Positions 47,912-57,214 of a stretch of 64,000 nucleotides of DNA are shown here, piece by piece (positions within the stretch are counted from its first letter, which is position 1; every line of letters begins with the position of its first letter). Both the position numbers and the translations under genes were made by a program. The stretch spans positions 1,550,001 through 1,614,000 of the forward strand of contig OZ253548.1 of NCBI GenBank assembly GCA_965262595.1, in the 5' to 3' direction. The notes below the pieces were generated by a model, which saw only the letters and a list, made by a program, of their open reading frames with translations, ran no database searches and was not told the origin of the DNA. The DNA comes from CATQHB01 sp965262595 (GTDB taxonomy: Bacteria > Chloroflexota > Dehalococcoidia > Lucifugimonadales > UBA3495).

Positions 47912-48150
47912 TGCGCAAGAAAATACTGGATGGACTGCTGACTCCGGTTGCAGCCTTGCTAGCCCTGGGCATTGTGATATGGAATGGCCCGTTCCTGTAC
48001 CGGCTGATCGGCCGGCAGCTAGACGCCATACGGCAAGGCTTTACTCCGGAATATGCGGCGGACCGCGCCCTACAGGATGCAAAGAACGCCGGGGAAATAT
48101 CGCAGGGCTTATTCAACCGGTTAGCTGAGCGTTGTTGGGGGGTGGGGTGA
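47911..48150 (+). CDS. Small single-helix membrane protein
   Basis: 79 residues. Membrane helix LLTPVAALLALGIVIWNGPF near the N-terminus, then a charged cytoplasmic helix (QLDAIRQGFTPEYAADRALQDAKNAGEISQGLFNRLAER). The ATG overlaps the previous stop (TAATG), and its own end overlaps the next gene by 19 bases, implying coupled translation. Function unknown. Confidence 0.6.
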   Translation: MRKKILDGLLTPVAALLALGIVIWNGPFLYRLIGRQLDAIRQGFTPEYAADRALQDAKNAGEISQGLFNRLAERCWGVG

Positions 48151-48707
48151 ATAACAGCACGGAAGCAGCGATGGCTATCATTTCCGTGCTTGCGGCGGTC
48201 TGCGCGATCTATCTCGTGAGCGTAACGACTAATTGGGGCCTAACCGTCACCAACGCCACGCCGCTCACGTTGTCCATTCCCACGCCCGAGTCGTCGTCCG
48301 GCCGCATCCCGCTGGACCTCGAATGCCGGATAGCCAACACCGATGTCGATCCCGGCTATCGCTGCCATGTAACCGGCGGGATTCCTGACGCGGCGCCCGC
48401 CGCCGCCGACGTGGTTTACCGGATGGCATACACCCAGGGCGCAGCCACCAGGACGCCGGCAGAGAACGCTCCGCCAGTGGACTGGACCAGCCGCCGGGAC
48501 GGCGTGGCGAGCTGGACCATCCCGAGGTCGGCCGCAACTCCCCCGGTTCCTGCAGAATCTACCCTGGGCGTGTAGGTGGACATCGACAACACTGTCACCC
48601 CCGAACCGGCGGGCAGCCCGTACCACGGCTATATTCAATACGACACTCTCAAGATCGATAAGCCGACTCCAACTCCAACGCCTCAGCCAACGTTCGCCTA
48701 TAGCTAA
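48132..48707 (+). pseudogene. Element surface-type protein with in-frame TAG
   Basis: A helix (AMAIISVLAAVCAIYLVSVTT) precedes an ectodomain (IPLDLECRIANTDVDPGYRCH) up to TAG at 48573-48575. The same frame continues VDIDNTVTPEPAGSPYHGYI then a PTPTPTPQPT linker to TAA 48705. A Pro-Thr stretch typical of cell-wall or surface proteins supports continuation past the TAG. The frame stays open downstream into the 48753 gene. Confidence 0.5.
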
Positions 48708-48752
48708 GGAGTACGGGATGACGACCCGACAACTACCGATGCCCCACCAAGC

Positions 48753-49136
48753 TTGGGGACGGGCAATCCGGGGTCGCTAGTCCTGGAGTTTACGCCCACT
48801 GCGGGAGCGCCACGGGCCTACATTATGCTGCCCAGCGGGTGGGTGGTGACCCATATATACACCCGGGTGGGGAGCGCCCGGTCCAGCAGCGATTTGCTGG
48901 GCAACGTTTGGAATCGCCTGGCGACTGATTTGCAAGCGTGGGAGAGCTCGGCCCTCGGGGCGGCTACGTTACATCTTGAGTTTGTAATTGCGAGGGACAT
49001 TTAGCGACTGCTATTTGTTCACCTATGCGGGCAGCAAGGTCGTGCTGGCGTTGGTCAGCCGGGCGGCTATGTTCCCCAAAACCTTCGGGCGTTCCAAGTG
49101 GATGCAACTCCCCGGCGGAAGACCGCGCCTACCCTA
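48753..49136 (+). pseudogene. Hypothetical element protein, frameshifted near its end
   Basis: The main frame (LGTGNPGSLVLEFTPTAGAP, IMLPSGWVVTHIYTRVGS, LHLEFVIARD) stops at 49004. One base earlier the next frame carries TFSDCYLFTYAGSKVVLALV and SRAAMFPKTFGRSKWMQLPG to TAG 49136. Its 5' side is in the same frame as the preceding gene (DDDPTTTDAPPS). A GGAG with ATG 48718 in another frame may be the original start. No family recognised. Confidence 0.45.
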
Positions 49137-49353
49137 GGAGGACGGCCGGGTCAGGAACGAGGTGGCAGGCCCTTTTATTCCGTATAAAGCGGTCTGCGGC
49201 TTCTCCCAATGCACCGCCCAATGCCCCACCAACCCCTCCTCCAATAGCCCCGGTGAAGGCATCCAGACCACCAAGCAATACTCCGGCAACAATAACGCCA
49301 ACCAGAAGTCCTATCGCAATTCCTATCCAGCGTCCATTTAACCGGGAAAACAT
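49129..49353 (-). CDS. Glycine-zipper membrane protein
   Basis: 74 residues from ATG 49353, eight bases after GGAG. Two hydrophobic segments: WIGIAIGLLVGVIVAGVLLGGL, then GAIGGGVGGALGGALGEA, a G-x3-G zipper typical of small pore- or membrane-associated proteins. It is transcribed against the neighbouring element genes and may mark the element border. Confidence 0.6.
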   Translation of the reverse strand: MFSRLNGRWIGIAIGLLVGVIVAGVLLGGLDAFTGAIGGGVGGALGGALGEAADRFIRNKRACHLVPDPAVLLG

Positions 49354-49416
49354 CCTATACTCTCCTTCCGGCGCAGTGGTTTTGCGGACAAATAGTCCCC
49401 CACGTCAACCCCGTGG

Positions 49417-49852
49417 TCAAGGCGACGTAAGCGCAAGGTTATCCACCCACTCCTGCCCTTCTCCGGCCAGCCGGGTGTAGAGGGATACCATACGCAGGTC
49501 TGCGTGGCTCATCCAAGAGGACAGAACCGGGAGGGGGACACCGGCCACAGCCGCCAGCCGACCATAGCCGTGCCTCGCGGCGTGGGGCCGGCATTTCTCT
49601 CCGTCCAACCCCAGGTCGGCGCCGGGATTTGTTTCCTGGGGACTCGGCCCGGATCCGGATACAGGGGCGGGGCTGCCGGTTCAACATCAGGTCATCCCGG
49701 CGGAGATGCACCGCTTCGCTGACGCGGAGGCCGCACCGAAACATCAGCCGAAGGCATAGCCGGGGCTAGGAGCCGGTCATAGCCGCCACCAGTTGCTGGT
49801 ACTCCTCCGGGGTCAGGAAAGTCGGGAGCCGTCGAGGTTTTCTGGGGGCCAT
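49417..49852 (-). pseudogene. Tyrosine recombinase remnant 1
   Basis: From ATG 49852: RRLPTFLTPEEYQQLVAAMTGS, then TAG (49766-49768), then MFRCGLRVSEAVHLRRDDLML with the catalytic Arg. After a frameshift near 49640 it continues HAARHGYGRLAAVAGVPLPV and VSLYTRLAGEG (HxxRH and Tyr). All catalytic residues are traceable, but the reading is broken at least twice. It differs from the three + strand copies and so had a separate origin. Confidence 0.7.
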
Positions 49853-50153
49853 ACGTCATATCTCGCAAAAAAGTAAAGTGCGCTAGAGCATAATAACCCT
49901 TGGGTCAGACCCGGACAAGGGCAGAAATCGGGGGAAGGGCCAAGCCAGTTTACAAAAGTGCCATTTTCGTAAAGTGGTCGGGCGGACGCGAGGAAGAAGA
50001 GTTCTAGGGTCCAGGCCGGGCAGACCCTCGGGTCTGCCCCGGAACCTGTTCCTCGGCCAGATGGCATCTTGCCTTCGGCACGATCCCCATTGTCTGGACG
50101 GGGGAGTGCAGCGCGTGGTCCGAGGCTACACCGTTGCCAGGTCAAGTCAGCCT
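49853..50153. other. Intergenic stretch with a perfect hairpin
   Basis: No gene is supported. At 50018-50039 GGGCAGACCC-TC-GGGTCTGCCC is a perfect inverted repeat, a possible bidirectional terminator or cruciform between the integrase remnant and the CAP-domain gene. Confidence 0.55.
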
Positions 50154-51560
50154 TCAGGGAGAATGGTATATCTCCGGCGCCTCAGTACCATGAAAAATGG
50201 AATACTCAGAAATGATCATATCCTCCCCGGCAGTTGTGGCCCAAACCAAGACTGTATAGACCCCATTCCCATGCTTTGCCACGACGTCTGCCAAATCTGC
50301 CTTGACCGAAAATTGGTCGTTGACTATGCGAAGAACATCCGCAGTAATCCAGGGGACAGTAATTGTTTGGGCAGGTATTCGCAGACTCGAACTGTAGGCC
50401 TCTTGCCAAAAGGCGTGGGCTTGGTCGACAGAACGAGGAGCCGGTGCGGACGACGGAACTTGGTAGGGGTCGGGGCACGTCTCTTTAATGTAATTGAAAG
50501 TATTAGTGGGCCAAAACTGGCGACCCCGCAAGGGTTCCCGCAATGCCGCCACCTGAACTCCGCTGCCGTAGCAATAGGTGCGAGATAGCTGACCCCTCGT
50601 CAGAATTTGCGGAGGCGGGTCGTAGAAGACCTGCACTCCAAGGTCCCTGGGTCGGCTTATCACAATGCCGTTCTTCGTCTTGCCTTCCATTACCAATTGG
50701 CCCCCATCTATCCTGGGCGGGACCTCGTATTCGACGTAATCGCCTTCAAAGTGTTGGTACGCGACAAAGTTGTAGGTGTCCCAAGCCAGTCCTATATTCA
50801 CTTTCTTGTGCCACTTGTTCAGAATGTTGTCCCGGTGGCCTGGGCTCTCCATCCACCCAATTACTGCCTCTCTGATATTTCGATCAATATCCTGTATTGC
50901 CCTATAGTTGTCGTTCCGGGTAATGCAATAATCCAGGCCATGACCGTTTTCAGCGTTGCTCTGATAGCCACCGGCCAGGCTATAACGCATGTAAGGTTTC
51001 AAGCCGTCAACGCCCCAATGGGACGAAGTGCAATTTTCCAGGGAAGCTTCCGCGTGAAGTTGCGCCGCTATATTTGTTCCCATCTCCACCGGTGACAGAC
51101 CGGCGTTTGAGCGAAACCGATTTATCAGAGTCAGCATCAGTTCCTTCTCGCGCCAGTGGCGCAAATGAGCGGCCGGAGCAAGGGTGGAAGTCGGCGGTGG
51201 CGTAGGGCTTGCTGCTAGCGTAGGCGTAGGCGCTGGAGTTGGAGTTGGAGTAGCTCCGAGCATTAGTGAAGGCAGGGAGGTCGCCGACCCGGCACCCAGT
51301 GAACCCTGCTTTGCTTCTTTGCTGGAAACAGTTTCTTCGTTATCGGGCAGCCCTCTCGTGGAAACACCTGTGGGCCCGGATGTGTTTTCCAGGGCAGGAA
51401 GGGCCACCGGGATATCAGTAGAGGCTGGCTGGCGAACAGGTGAACTCGATTGACCAAGAGCGCGAAATACGTTGCTCAGGGAGTCCCCCACTCTTTGAGG
51501 GTTTTGAAAAAGAAATAATGCAATAATAATTGCCGTTATGGTCGCCATGAGGAACAACAA
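50154..51560 (-). CDS. Membrane-anchored CAP (SCP/PR-1) domain protein
   Basis: About 468 residues. An N-terminal membrane helix (MATITAIIIALFLF) is followed by a Ser/Thr/Pro linker (TPTPTPAPTPTLAASPTPPPT) and a CAP domain at about residues 135-270: LTLINRFRSNAGLSPVE, SSHWGVDGLKPYMR, GGYQSNAEN, VIGWMESPGHRDNIL and KVNIGLAWD. CAP domains occur in secreted proteins with lipid-binding or peptidase-like roles. The C-terminal 190 residues are unassigned. The start is a TTG at 51560 or ATG at 51548; the upstream zinc-ribbon gene ends about 10 bp before, so they share a transcript. Confidence 0.85.
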   Translation of the reverse strand: MLFLMATITAIIIALFLFQNPQRVGDSLSNVFRALGQSSSPVRQPASTDIPVALPALENTSGPTGVSTRGLPDNEETVSSKEAKQGSLGAGSATSLPSLMLGATPTPTPAPTPTLAASPTPPPTSTLAPAAHLRHWREKELMLTLINRFRSNAGLSPVEMGTNIAAQLHAEASLENCTSSHWGVDGLKPYMRYSLAGGYQSNAENGHGLDYCITRNDNYRAIQDIDRNIREAVIGWMESPGHRDNILNKWHKKVNIGLAWDTYNFVAYQHFEGDYVEYEVPPRIDGGQLVMEGKTKNGIVISRPRDLGVQVFYDPPPQILTRGQLSRTYCYGSGVQVAALREPLRGRQFWPTNTFNYIKETCPDPYQVPSSAPAPRSVDQAHAFWQEAYSSSLRIPAQTITVPWITADVLRIVNDQFSVKADLADVVAKHGNGVYTVLVWATTAGEDMIISEYSIFHGTEAPEIYHSP

Positions 51561-51569
51561 CCATACGGT

Positions 51570-51833
51570 TCATTGTTTCCCCTTTCTCCTTCGCGACCTG
51601 AAAAACCTCCTGGCTACTCCCCCTTCCAATTTAGCAACGTCGATTTCAAAAACCAGTCCTGCACCGATCCCATGGAAAGCGGCTTCTTTCAGTTCCGGTC
51701 TCTGAAATACCTTATTGCAAGACCGGCAACGCCAGTTCACTCTTGGGCGAAGCCGCTGCCTTCTACGGATGTTAGAGCTTCCACAGAGTGGGCAGAAACC
51801 TATGATCTCAAAATGTTCTCCGCCATTGGGCAT
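51570..51833 (-). CDS. Small zinc-ribbon protein
   Basis: 87 residues: FCPLCGSSNIRRRQRLRPRV then WRCRSCNKVF gives C-x2-C and C-x2-C, a classic transcription-factor-type zinc ribbon. The C-terminal half is basic (ARRFFRSRRRKGKQ). It immediately precedes the CAP-domain gene on the same strand. It could bind RNA or DNA as a regulator of that gene. No closer family recognised. Confidence 0.7.
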   Translation of the reverse strand: MPNGGEHFEIIGFCPLCGSSNIRRRQRLRPRVNWRCRSCNKVFQRPELKEAAFHGIGAGLVFEIDVAKLEGGVARRFFRSRRRKGKQ

Positions 51834-52106
51834 AGAGACTCTCAGACTCCCATATTAGAATCAAGAGCTTGCAGAGCTGCCATCAACTCCGCCGAAGGGT
51901 GCATTTGATCGCCCGCAGCTTGAATCTAGGCCCTGCGCATTGAGAATGACTCGCCGTTTGAAGTCTCCCACGGAAGAGAAGTGTATTTCAAGCCGGTTAT
52001 CCGCTAAACTTGAGGAGATTCGCGAAAGCCCGCCTGAATTATTTCAGCGCCCACTATGACATCTACCTATTGTTCGTGCAGAAAAATTGGGCATAATGTT
52101 GCAACC

Positions 52107-52844
52107 ATGAACACTCAAACCACTACTGCACTACGGCGACGGCCCGGGGGATTCACCCCAAAGGGGCCGGAGTGCACCAAAACCCCGGATAGAAAGGTTC
52201 CAGGCTGCCGGAGTACCTGGAGGCCGCCGAAATTCAGGCGATTTTGGCAGCGGCTCCCAGCTCCCGCGCCAGACTCTTGATGTTGCTCCAATGGCGGGCT
52301 GGGTTGCGGGTGTCCGAGGCCCTGGCCCTGGAAGCCGCCGACCTGTCCCTGAACTCAGACCAACCTACTCTGCGTGTCCGTCAAGGCAAGGGTAACCGCA
52401 GCCGGATTGTGCCGGTTCATCCCGAATTCCATAACGCCCTGACGGCTGTGTTGCAATTCGCCGACTTGGGCCGGGGCCGGGTCATTGGCGTCAGTCGCTC
52501 CACCGCATGGAGGTGGGTACAGGAGGCGGCAAGCCGAGCGGTGGCCTTGGGTGCGCTAACGGCGGGCGTCGCGTCGGGACCCACACCTTTCGGCACAGCT
52601 ACGCTCGGCACCTGCTTTTGCACGGGGTGCCAATAAATTATCTATCTCGGTGGCTGGGGCGTCGGTCCATACAGACAACGTGATTTACCTAGAGCTGGTG
52701 CCGGACCCCGCAGGGCGGCTGGCAACGGTACCGCAAGGGCCTACAGAGGCAGAACAGCAATCCCAAGACTTACAATGGTTGTTCGAGTCAAGTTTGGTGG
52801 GCCTACACGTACCGAATTGCGAACTTTTCGCTGGGAGGTGTTGA
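52107..52844 (+). pseudogene. Tyrosine recombinase remnant 2
   Basis: The N-terminus (ATG 52107) ends in KTPDRKVP. A shift near 52204 continues LPEYLEAAEIQAILAAAPSS, LLQWRAGLRVSEALALEAAD (catalytic Arg), and RVRQGKGNRSRIVPVHPEF (Lys). A shift near 52575 gives GTHTFRHSYARHLLLHGVPI and NYLSRWLGRRSIQTT (HxxR and Trp). One missing base at about 52681 moves to LIYLELVPDPAGRLATVP (Tyr). All catalytic residues are present, distributed over four frames. It shares its C-terminus with remnants 3 and 4. Confidence 0.75.
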
Positions 52845-52977
52845 TATAGTCAAGGAGTCAGTCAACCGGTTATCCACACTCAATAGCCTCCGGCCCACGG
52901 TATTGGAGGCGTATTTCATTAATTTGATGAACCGCCTTGACCTCGGCTCATATACCACGTCTGCGAGCCCAAAATTT

Positions 52978-52990
52978 GGGGGGGGGGGGG
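52978..52990. repeat. 13-base G homopolymer
   Basis: Thirteen consecutive G. With the 11-C tract at 45937 it is the longest homopolymer in the window; either a slippage hotspot or an assembly weakness. Confidence 0.9.
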
Positions 52991-53033
52991 TTGACCTACC
53001 TGCTTCGACAGTTCAGTTGGAAATTCAGATTCG

Positions 53034-53513
53034 ATGGCCTCGATCGCCTGGAAGATCAATGACCGGGGCGAAATACTGGCTTGCCAGCTGACGGCGGGCC
53101 TTATTCCGGGCAAAGTCGACGACCGCAAGCCTCTGCCGAGCCTGGCGAAGACCTGGTTTGGCAAGCTCTTCGGCGACTAGAGCCTGCCCCGTACTTGATA
53201 CGGGGGCTACATATCCCAACCCCTGTTTGACCAACTGCTGGCCCAGGGTCTGGAGTTAATCACGCCCAGGCGCAAGAACATGAAGCAGCGGACGCTGCCC
53301 CTGGAAGACCAATTGCGGTTGCGCCAACGGTCGATTATTGAGACCATCAATGACCAACTGAAGAATATTTCCCAAATTGAACCTACCAGGCATCGCAGTG
53401 TGTCCAATTTCCTAGTCAACTTGGTCTGTGGCTTGATTGCCTATTGCCACCAACGGAAAAAGCCTTCGCTCCACCGCTCAGACCAGCAGCTTCAGCTTCT
53501 GTCTCAATCCTGA
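53034..53513 (+). pseudogene. IS982-family transposase, C-terminal remnant
   Basis: INDRGEILACQLTAG, GKVDDRKPLPSLAKTWFGKL, then after an interruption GYISQPLFDQLLAQGLELIT and RSIIETINDQLKNISQIEPT, RHRSVSNFLVNLVCGLIAYCHQRKKPSL. This is the second half of an IS982 DDE transposase. The expected GDKGY is split by a 27-bp insert containing CCCCGTACTTGATACGGGG (a hairpin) and two stops at about 53178-53205. The N-terminal half is absent. Confidence 0.78.
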
Positions 53514-53622
53514 TAGCCTTCCCGAACTCAGGTTATTCGGGATCGGTTAGCCCAAAGGCAGCCGTTTGTGCCCAACGCGGTATCGGAGTAGAATGGCGTC
53601 AATGACCTGAAGGAGGTTTACC

Positions 53623-54903
53623 CTGGACGCATCGGCTTCACGCACCCATCTGGAGGGGCATGACCCCCAACCCCGGCGCGGCGGCCCCTTCATCCTGACC
53701 AACCTGGCCGTCGGGCATGGCTTTACCCACTGGTACGGCCAGAGCATCTATATTCTGTTGCCCATAATCCAGGCTTCCATGGGCTTCAGCAATCTCCAGT
53801 TCGGCTCCCTGGCCGCCATTCTCAGCATCAGCGGCGGCATTGCCAACATCCCCGCCGGTTTCGTGGTGGACATTGCCCGCAGCCGCTGGGGGATGATACT
53901 GACCGCCTGCATGGTGCTGGCCGCCCTGGGCTACGGATTGGTGGCCGTTTCGCCCGGTTTCCTGTTTCTGGCCCTGGCCTTTATCCTGCTGCCCTTATCC
54001 GGTACCATCTGGCACATGCCGGCCATCGCCGCCATCTCCCAGCGTTTCCCCAACCGGCGGGGATTCGGGTTGTCGATCCACGGGGTAGGAGGCCAGATTG
54101 GGGACAGTATCGGCCCCCTGGTGGTCGGCGGCCTGCTGACCCTGTTTAACGATGCGTGGCGGCGGGTTGCCCTGGTGTATGTCTTTCCTGCCCTGCTGAT
54201 GACCGGCGTGGTCTGGTGGGCCTTGTTCCGGCTGGGCGGCGGCGATGCTGATTCGACCAATCAGGTCTCGGTAGGCCAGCGGTTCCGGGACGCCGGCCGG
54301 CTGCTGCGCAATCCGGCGATTCTCTCCTTGGTGCTGGTCAGCAGCTTGCGGGATATGGGGTCCGGTTCCCTGATAATCTGGCTGCCCAAGTACCTATTCG
54401 ACCCGGTAGAGGCCGGCGGGCTGGCGATGACCCCCTTCCTGGTCGGGCTGCACCTGACTCTGCTTTTGATTCTGGGCGTGGTGTCCTCACCCGTTGCCGG
54501 AATCCTCTCCGACCGCTACGGGCGCAAGCTGATACTCATTCCCTGCCTTACTGCCGTGGGTCTGCTCTCCCTGGTTTTGGGACAGGTGGAGGCCGGCCCG
54601 GTCCTGATTGCCATTGTCCTGGCTATCGGGCTGTTCAGTTCCTCAATGAACCAGATACTGCAAGCCACCGTTCTGGACCAGATTGGCCGCGGCACCGAAG
54701 GGGTGACTCTGGGCATCGTGATGGGCGTAAACAGCGCCTTGAGCGCGGTGGCCCCGCTGCTGGCCGTCCTGGTGGTGGACGCTTACGGCTTGAGCGCGGT
54801 CTTTATCTACACTGCCGCCCTGTGGGTGGCTGGCGCGGCCTTCCTGGTATTCACTCCCCTGCGACCGCCGCCCGGCGTAACGGCGCCGGATAACCGGATA
54901 TGA
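53623..54903 (+). CDS. MFS transporter
   Basis: About 426 residues with twelve membrane helices. Helix 1 is FILTNLAVGHGFTHWYGQSI. The signature loop is VDIARSRWGMILTACMVLAA, and AGILSDRYGRKLILI follows helix 8. It belongs to the large group of anion/drug-type MFS permeases; substrate unknown. A CTG start at 53623 is inferred because AAGGAGG ends six bases upstream and no ATG, GTG or TTG is in frame before helix 1; TTG 53758 would delete that helix. The stop overlaps the next gene's ATG. Confidence 0.85.
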   Translation: MDASASRTHLEGHDPQPRRGGPFILTNLAVGHGFTHWYGQSIYILLPIIQASMGFSNLQFGSLAAILSISGGIANIPAGFVVDIARSRWGMILTACMVLAALGYGLVAVSPGFLFLALAFILLPLSGTIWHMPAIAAISQRFPNRRGFGLSIHGVGGQIGDSIGPLVVGGLLTLFNDAWRRVALVYVFPALLMTGVVWWALFRLGGGDADSTNQVSVGQRFRDAGRLLRNPAILSLVLVSSLRDMGSGSLIIWLPKYLFDPVEAGGLAMTPFLVGLHLTLLLILGVVSSPVAGILSDRYGRKLILIPCLTAVGLLSLVLGQVEAGPVLIAIVLAIGLFSSSMNQILQATVLDQIGRGTEGVTLGIVMGVNSALSAVAPLLAVLVVDAYGLSAVFIYTAALWVAGAAFLVFTPLRPPPGVTAPDNRI

Positions 54904-55304
54904 CCAAGGCTATCTATCTGGCTAACCCTTAGGGTTTTTCTGCCCAGCAGAGGGCATTGTTGCTGCCGCCAATCGTGACGGCGCGGGGGTCGCTTGGCTT
55001 GGAGGTTTGGGAGCCTTTTGCCCGGAACAATCAGGTGGACTTTCGGGCGGCCGGGTGGGCCTACCAAGTCGGCCAAAAGGACTTCCGAGACGTAGTGGAG
55101 TCCGACGCAATTTTCGCCGTGGTCAACGGCGTTCCGCCCGATGCGGGCGTGACGGTAGAGTTGGGGATGGCGATTGCCTTGGGGAAGCCGACTTTCCTCT
55201 TCCGGTCCTTTGGCACCCATTGCCCGACTCGGGCTGGCGGTAGCGGCAGCCAGGTGGGCAGGGTTGTTCAAGTGACAAAGAGGGCTGCGGTCTTGGAACT
55301 ATAA
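54900..55304 (+). pseudogene. Nucleoside 2-deoxyribosyltransferase family gene with in-frame TAG
   Basis: ATG 54900 overlaps the MFS stop (ATGA). MTKAIYLANP, TAG (54930-54932), GFSAQQRALLLPPIV, LGLEVWEPFARNNQ, ESDAIFAVVNGVPPDAGVTVELGMAIALGKPTFLFR. Family members have NPYGFS here, so a Tyr codon became TAG. DAGV/ELGMA is the nucleoside-binding core with the catalytic Glu. The last 30 residues are out of family. Translational coupling to the MFS gene suggests a former nucleoside uptake and salvage pair. Confidence 0.7.
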
Positions 55305-55306
55305 TA

Positions 55307-55486
55307 ACCTCTGGCCGGCGGGTCGTCACCCACACCTTCCGCCACAGCTACGCCCTGCATCTGCTTTTGCATGGCGTCCCAATAAACTACCTGTCAAGGT
55401 GGCTGGGCCATCGTTCCATTCAGACTACCCTGATTTACCTGGAGCTGGTCCCGGACCCCGCAGGGCGGCTGGCAACGGTACCGTAA
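55307..55486 (+). pseudogene. Tyrosine recombinase remnant 3, C-terminal end
   Basis: RRVVTHTFRHSYALHLLLHG, VPINYLSRWLGHRSIQTTLI and YLELVPDPAGRLATVP, ending at TAA 55484. It matches the C-terminus of remnant 2 almost residue for residue, including downstream non-coding bases (AGGGCCTACA). Only the HxxR...Tyr part survives. Confidence 0.75.
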
Positions 55487-55663
55487 GGGCCTACAAAGGC
55501 ACAACGGCAAACGCACACCCTTCCGGAACTCTAAAATAGTTTCTTAGGGGTTGATTCAAGCACCAGTAATTCTTCAGGAAGACGCCCTCTCTCCAGGATC
55601 GAGTCCTGGGCAAGCTCCAACCCTTTCCCTTGTGGAGAGAGAATTTATAGACGCTACCTGCGT

Positions 55664-57214
55664 TTAATTCCCAGCCTTGATTAAGTCGGCGACGCGCTCG
55701 GCAATCATCATTGTGGTGACGTTGGTGTTGGCGCGCACTACGTCGGGCATTATTGAGGCGTCGGCGACGCGGAGTCCGGCGACGCCGCGGACGCGCAACT
55801 GCCGGTCAACGACGGCCATCGGGTCGTTGGCCGGCCCCATCTTGCAGGTGCCGGAGATGTGGTAGGAGGTGCTGATGTTGCGGCGCAGCCAGCGGTCCAA
55901 CGCCTCGTCGGTCTCCAGGTCGGCAGACGTGGGGGCCGTTATCTCTTCAATGATGCCTTCGTAGGCCCGGTGTTGCAGCAGCGACACGCAGAGGCGGACG
56001 CTCTCCCGCAATCGTTCCCGGTCCCAGTCCTCTTCCAGGTAGCGGTAGTCCATGCTGGGCGGCGTATGCGGGTCGGCGGACACCAGCCGCAGCTCGCCCT
56101 GTCCCGCCGCCAGGTACAGGCCGCAGTTGACGGTGTGAGCCGGATTGTCGTCCCGAACCACGGTATTCAGCGAAGCCGGCGACAGTATCATGTCGTTGGG
56201 GGTACTTGAACCCGTGGCAGTATAACGGAGCCGCAATGCCCGCATGCCATTTGGGTCTTGGCGAACATCTTCCTTGACCAGGAAACGCACTGAAACGTTG
56301 GGGTGGTCGCGCATATTCTGGCCCACGCCGGGCAGTTCCACTGCCACCGGAATGCCCTGCTCCTCCAAGTGCGCGGCAGGGCCGAGGCCCGACAGCATCA
56401 GCAGTTGCGGCGAGGCCACCGCCCCGGCGCACAGGATGATTTCGCTTCCTTCGACCACAAAGCTCTCTCCTCCGCTCTCCACCTGGACGCCTACGGCCCG
56501 CTTGCCTTCGGGACCGTCTTCCAGCATAACGCGGTTGGCCTGGATGTTGGGACGGATGGTGAGGTTCAGGCGGTGGCGCACCGGGTTGATGTAGGTTAAG
56601 GCCATGCTCATACGCACGCCGTCGATGTTGTTCTCGGCCCGCAGGCTGACGCCGGTGGCCTCCGGGTGGTTCACGTCGGGATGGAAGGGGTATCCGGCAG
56701 CGGTGGCGGCCTGGAAAAAAGCCTCCTGAGACGCAGGCCACGTCCCACGCTGATGATGGCGCACTGGAACCGGCCCGTCGGTGCCGTGGAAATCGTCGCG
56801 AAAGTCGGCGTCATTCTCCAGCTTGCGGAAGTAGGGCAGACAGTCCAGGTACGCCCAGCCGTCGTTACCCCAGGACGCCCAAGTGTCATAGTCCTCGGGC
56901 GCACCGCGAATGAAGGTCTGGCCGTTGATGGCGCTGGAGCCGCCCAGCACCTTGCCCCGCGGCACGGGCATCGGCTCCGTTTGATCCGGCGTGGCCTTGC
57001 CGGTAAAGGACCAGTTATAGGGCGAACCGGCGGCGCGGGCCTCCAGGTTCACCGTTCCCCAACCCTGCTTGAGCATTTCGGGCAATTGAGCGAAGTCGGG
57101 AAAGTCGGGGCCAGCCTCCAACAGCAGCACCGAGCGCGCCGGGTCCTCAGACAGCCGCGCCGCCACGATGCACCCGGCCGTACCGCCACCGACAACTATG
57201 TGGTCATATTTCAT
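55664..57214 (-). CDS. GMC family FAD-dependent oxidoreductase (choline dehydrogenase-like)
   Basis: 516 residues. FAD-binding VVGGGTAGCIVAARLSED at residues 7-24, then VLLLEAGPD, the GMC signature GKVLGGSSAINGQTFIRG at about 88-105 and the second signature GAVASPQLLMLSGLGPA at about 263-279. The active-site His lies in SYHISGTCKMG near 458; VRANTNVTTMMIAERVADLI ends the protein. Typical length and complete. It oxidises an alcohol substrate, not predictable here. It is a single gene with ATG 57214 and a GGAGGGAG upstream. Confidence 0.93.
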   Translation of the reverse strand: MKYDHIVVGGGTAGCIVAARLSEDPARSVLLLEAGPDFPDFAQLPEMLKQGWGTVNLEARAAGSPYNWSFTGKATPDQTEPMPVPRGKVLGGSSAINGQTFIRGAPEDYDTWASWGNDGWAYLDCLPYFRKLENDADFRDDFHGTDGPVPVRHHQRGTWPASQEAFFQAATAAGYPFHPDVNHPEATGVSLRAENNIDGVRMSMALTYINPVRHRLNLTIRPNIQANRVMLEDGPEGKRAVGVQVESGGESFVVEGSEIILCAGAVASPQLLMLSGLGPAAHLEEQGIPVAVELPGVGQNMRDHPNVSVRFLVKEDVRQDPNGMRALRLRYTATGSSTPNDMILSPASLNTVVRDDNPAHTVNCGLYLAAGQGELRLVSADPHTPPSMDYRYLEEDWDRERLRESVRLCVSLLQHRAYEGIIEEITAPTSADLETDEALDRWLRRNISTSYHISGTCKMGPANDPMAVVDRQLRVRGVAGLRVADASIMPDVVRANTNVTTMMIAERVADLIKAGN

